Part shown: one piece after another, positions 34,903-37,112 of the stretch
Layout of the letters: each line of letters starts with the position of its first letter
Position numbering within the stretch: the first letter of the stretch is position 1
Origin: Pseudomonadota bacterium
GTDB taxonomy: Bacteria > Pseudomonadota > Gammaproteobacteria > Burkholderiales > Burkholderiaceae_D
Reading direction: 5' to 3'
Length of the DNA stretch: 37,112 bases
NCBI GenBank assembly: GCA_021821365.1
Contig: JAKACN010000018.1
Location: 1 to 37,112, forward strand
Notes under the pieces: model-generated
Databases searched by the model: none
Told to the model about the DNA's origin: nothing
The model's input: the letters and a program-made list of their open reading frames with translations, nothing else
Made by a program: the position numbers and the translations under genes

Positions 34903-36927
34903 ATGGCCGAAGCGGAAGATGTCTTGCAGGAGGTAGCGCGTCACACTACTGCATATGCGCAGGGTTTATGGCAACGGCATCGCGCCGGAAGTGCCGCGTC
35001 CTCGGTGAGACTCGCCGATGTCGCGCAACGCATCGGCCTGCTGCTCGCGGCTGTCTTCGGCGATGCAATGCCGCTGCGCCCCGCGCAAGCTACCGCGCCG
35101 ACCACGATGCTGCGGGCGCTATTTCGACGGCATGAGCAACCCGCCGCGCAAACTGCGCTGCCCGCCACCGACGGGCAGACGATCTGGCTTCCGCCCGAAC
35201 TGCCGGCATCCGATGCGGCCATCGAACGTTACCGCATCCTCGCGCTGCAGCAGGCCATGCGCGCCGCGCGCGGCGGCGTGCACCTGTGCACATCCTTCGC
35301 AACATCGCTGGAACGCGACATGTTCCTGCTGCTGGAAGCGGTTGCCGCCGACCATGCGCTGGCCTGTTTGCTGCCCGGCCTTGCAGCGCCGCTGAACGCA
35401 TTGCGCCAGGACGCATTGACGCAACGCCCTTCGGCCGATCGCCTCAAGGCGGGCCGCCGGCGCGTGGAAGACGTGTTGCGCAACATCCTGCAAACCGATT
35501 GCCGCGCCGCGCCGCCTGGGATCCCCATCACGCGCGCGCCGCCGGACTCCTGGCAACAGGCCCGCAAGCTTGCCGCCGCCATCGCACACGAGTCGGAACC
35601 TGCGCTGCAACGCATGCAGCATCCGCTGTGCAAGGACATGTGGACCGGCGAGCTGAGAACACCCACGTCGCGCGGCGTGGATCGCGCTACCGGCGACGAA
35701 ACGGCAACGTCGTCCGACGAAAGGAAGCCGCGCAGTGCCCGTCTTGCGCGCCGTCCCGAGATCCGGGAGGCGCCAGAGGACGAAGACGAACAACGCACCG
35801 GCGCATGGATGGTGCAGACCGCGCAACCGCAGGAGCAGGCGGAAGACCCGGTCGGCATGCAGCGCCCCACCGACCGCGATGCATCGACCGCTGCGGAAGA
35901 CTTTGCCGACTCGCTATCCGAACTGCCGGAAGCGCGCCTCGTGTCGACGCCCGGGCAAGCGAAGGAAGTGCTGCTGTCCGACGATCCGCCGCCGTCCCGA
36001 TCCAGGAAACCGGACTCCGGCTCTGGGCATGGCCGGCCGCATTTCATCTACCCCGAATGGGACTACCGCATCCACGCCTACCGCGAGCGCGGCGCGCGCG
36101 TTCACCTGCTGCCGCCGCAGCATGGATCGCCGCAATGGGTTGCGAGGACCTTGTCCGAACACCGCGCGATGCTCGACGCAATCCGACGTCGCTTCGAGAT
36201 GCTGCGCGCGGACCGCCTGCGCCTGCGCAAGCAGATCGACGGTGACGACGTCGATCTCGATGCCTGTATCGAGAGCCGCGCCGATCTCCGCGCGGGCCGG
36301 CCGATGGCGCAGGGCTTATACCAGACCGCGCGCATGATCCGGCGCGACATGGCGATTTCGCTCCTGATCGACATCAGCGGCTCCACCGACGCCTGGATAT
36401 CCGCCCGCCGGCGCGTGATCGACGTGGAGCGCGAAGCGCTATTGCTGGTCTGTTTCGCCCTCGACGGCATGAACGAACCCTTCGCCGTGCACGCCTTCTC
36501 GGGCGAAGGTCCGGGCATGGTCACGCTGCGCACGCTCAAGGATTTCGATGAGCCGCACAGCGATACCGTGGCGCTGCGCATCGCCGCGCTGGAACCGGAG
36601 CGCTACACGCGCGCCGGAGCGGCGATCCGCCACGTCTCCGCCACACTCATGCAGCAGCCGGCAAAGCATCGCCTGCTCCTGCTGCTCTCGGACGGCAAGC
36701 CGAACGACATCGACGATTACGAAGGAAAATATGGCGTGGAGGATATGCGGCAGGCAGTCACGGAAGCGAAACTGCAAGGCATCTTTCCGTTCTGCCTGAC
36801 CATCGACCGGCAAGCCGCGAATTACCTGCCGCAGGTTTTCGGTGCGCACCAGTATGCGCTGCTGCCGCGTCCGGAGCTGTTGCCGTCGGTGCTGCTGGAT
36901 TGGCTGAGGCGACTGGTGGCGCATTAA
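34903..36927 (+). CDS. norD: NorD, VWA-domain NO-reductase activation protein
   Basis: A 674-residue protein. A helical N-terminal half and a charged, low-complexity middle (about 240-370, rich in Asp, Glu, Arg) precede a C-terminal von Willebrand factor A domain. The MIDAS motif DISGS is near 490-494 within SLLIDISGSTDAW. The family partner is the MoxR-type ATPase NorQ; together they activate NorBC. The start at ATG 34903 (MAEAEDVLQEV) is chosen because the upstream in-frame sequence falls inside the inverted repeat. No obvious Shine-Dalgarno is seen, which with the hairpin suggests separate control of norD expression. Confidence 0.92.
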   Translation: MAEAEDVLQEVARHTTAYAQGLWQRHRAGSAASSVRLADVAQRIGLLLAAVFGDAMPLRPAQATAPTTMLRALFRRHEQPAAQTALPATDGQTIWLPPELPASDAAIERYRILALQQAMRAARGGVHLCTSFATSLERDMFLLLEAVAADHALACLLPGLAAPLNALRQDALTQRPSADRLKAGRRRVEDVLRNILQTDCRAAPPGIPITRAPPDSWQQARKLAAAIAHESEPALQRMQHPLCKDMWTGELRTPTSRGVDRATGDETATSSDERKPRSARLARRPEIREAPEDEDEQRTGAWMVQTAQPQEQAEDPVGMQRPTDRDASTAAEDFADSLSELPEARLVSTPGQAKEVLLSDDPPPSRSRKPDSGSGHGRPHFIYPEWDYRIHAYRERGARVHLLPPQHGSPQWVARTLSEHRAMLDAIRRRFEMLRADRLRLRKQIDGDDVDLDACIESRADLRAGRPMAQGLYQTARMIRRDMAISLLIDISGSTDAWISARRRVIDVEREALLLVCFALDGMNEPFAVHAFSGEGPGMVTLRTLKDFDEPHSDTVALRIAALEPERYTRAGAAIRHVSATLMQQPAKHRLLLLLSDGKPNDIDDYEGKYGVEDMRQAVTEAKLQGIFPFCLTIDRQAANYLPQVFGAHQYALLPRPELLPSVLLDWLRRLVAH

Positions 36928-36940
36928 GGATGTATACGTG

Positions 36941-36970
36941 GTCCACGGAATACACTGAAAACACGGAAAC
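36941..36970 (+). repeat. degenerate copy of the norQ-norD repeat
   Basis: GTCCACGGAA-N9-AACACGGAAAC resembles the repeat arm (GTCCACGAAAAACAC...ACACGAAAA) with A-to-G changes. It lies 13 bp after the norD stop. It suggests a dispersed extragenic repeat family in this genome. Confidence 0.45.
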
Positions 36971-37074
36971 AAGGACCGGACCTTCCGTAATGGAATGGAC
37001 GCCTCCTTTCAGAAACGGCATCTGAGTGCCAAAGTGGAGTTGTCACCAACCACCTTGAAAAGGAGGCATCCAAA

Positions 37075-37112
37075 ATGAAGATTACGACAATCGGCGTCGA
37101 TTTGGCGAAGAA
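37075..37112 (+). mobile_element. IS110-family transposase, N-terminal fragment at right edge
   Basis: The frame opens MKITTIGVDLAK after a strong AAAGGAGG ribosome binding site and runs off the window. This start is characteristic of IS110-family DEDD transposases, where the first Asp of the catalytic site lies in GVDLAK. The left end of the element must lie between norD and 37075, but IS110 elements lack clear terminal inverted repeats, so the boundary is not visible. Only 12 residues are in view. Confidence 0.75.

Overview
The window is high-GC, densely coded DNA. Protein types, gene order and the CG-ending codon bias suggest a betaproteobacterium of the order Burkholderiales, plausibly Oxalobacteraceae (Herbaspirillum/Noviherbaspirillum-like). 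This placement is inference from protein character, since no rRNA or tRNA gene is present. The organism looks like a versatile respirer: it encodes acetone carboxylation and at least the nitrite-to-nitrous-oxide half of denitrification.

Region 1 (1-8.9 kb) is general metabolism: a B12-binding radical SAM protein cut by the left edge, an SGNH-type lipoprotein, a chemoreceptor ending in a CheR/CheB-docking-like pentapeptide, a fatty-acyl-CoA ligase divergent from a beta-class glutathione transferase, a patatin-like phospholipase and an aldo/keto reductase.

Region 2 (8.9-19.0 kb) is an acetone-utilisation block. acxA-acxB-acxC encode the beta, alpha and gamma subunits of acetone carboxylase, followed by a sigma-54 activator gene (acxR-like), an acyl-CoA synthetase gene with an apparent N-terminal frameshift, and a 53-residue unknown protein. 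Four -24/-12 promoters (before acxA, before acxR, and a divergent pair between the synthetase and the small gene) are each preceded by an inverted repeat GTTCG-N5-CG(A/G)AC centred about 118-143 bp upstream of the -24 element. The divergent pair shares one repeat. I read this as one AcxR regulon. It would couple acetone carboxylation (acetone to acetoacetate) to a ligase that may activate acetoacetate, and to an undescribed small protein.

Region 3 (19.0-28.8 kb) holds an O-methyltransferase, a 4,5-DOPA-dioxygenase-like protein, a ClC chloride channel/antiporter, a DUF2076 protein, and a metal (probably zinc) uptake operon. That operon reads small exported protein, outer-membrane barrel, substrate-binding protein, permease, with no ATPase gene. 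A DUF1345 membrane protein and a serine acetyltransferase with a possible attenuator in its leader follow.

Region 4 (28.8-37.1 kb) is a denitrification block: a phosphodiesterase; nirK encoding a lipoprotein copper nitrite reductase with a C-terminal cytochrome c domain; a translationally coupled exported CGRC/His-rich protein that may be a copper chaperone; a sigma-54 promoter; a 41-residue membrane peptide gene; norC (with an extra cytochrome c domain), norB, norQ and norD. A perfect 31-bp-arm inverted repeat lies between norQ and norD, and related repeats occur at 14.16-14.44 kb and after norD. The right edge enters an IS110-family transposase gene. No CRISPR array, tRNA or rRNA was seen.
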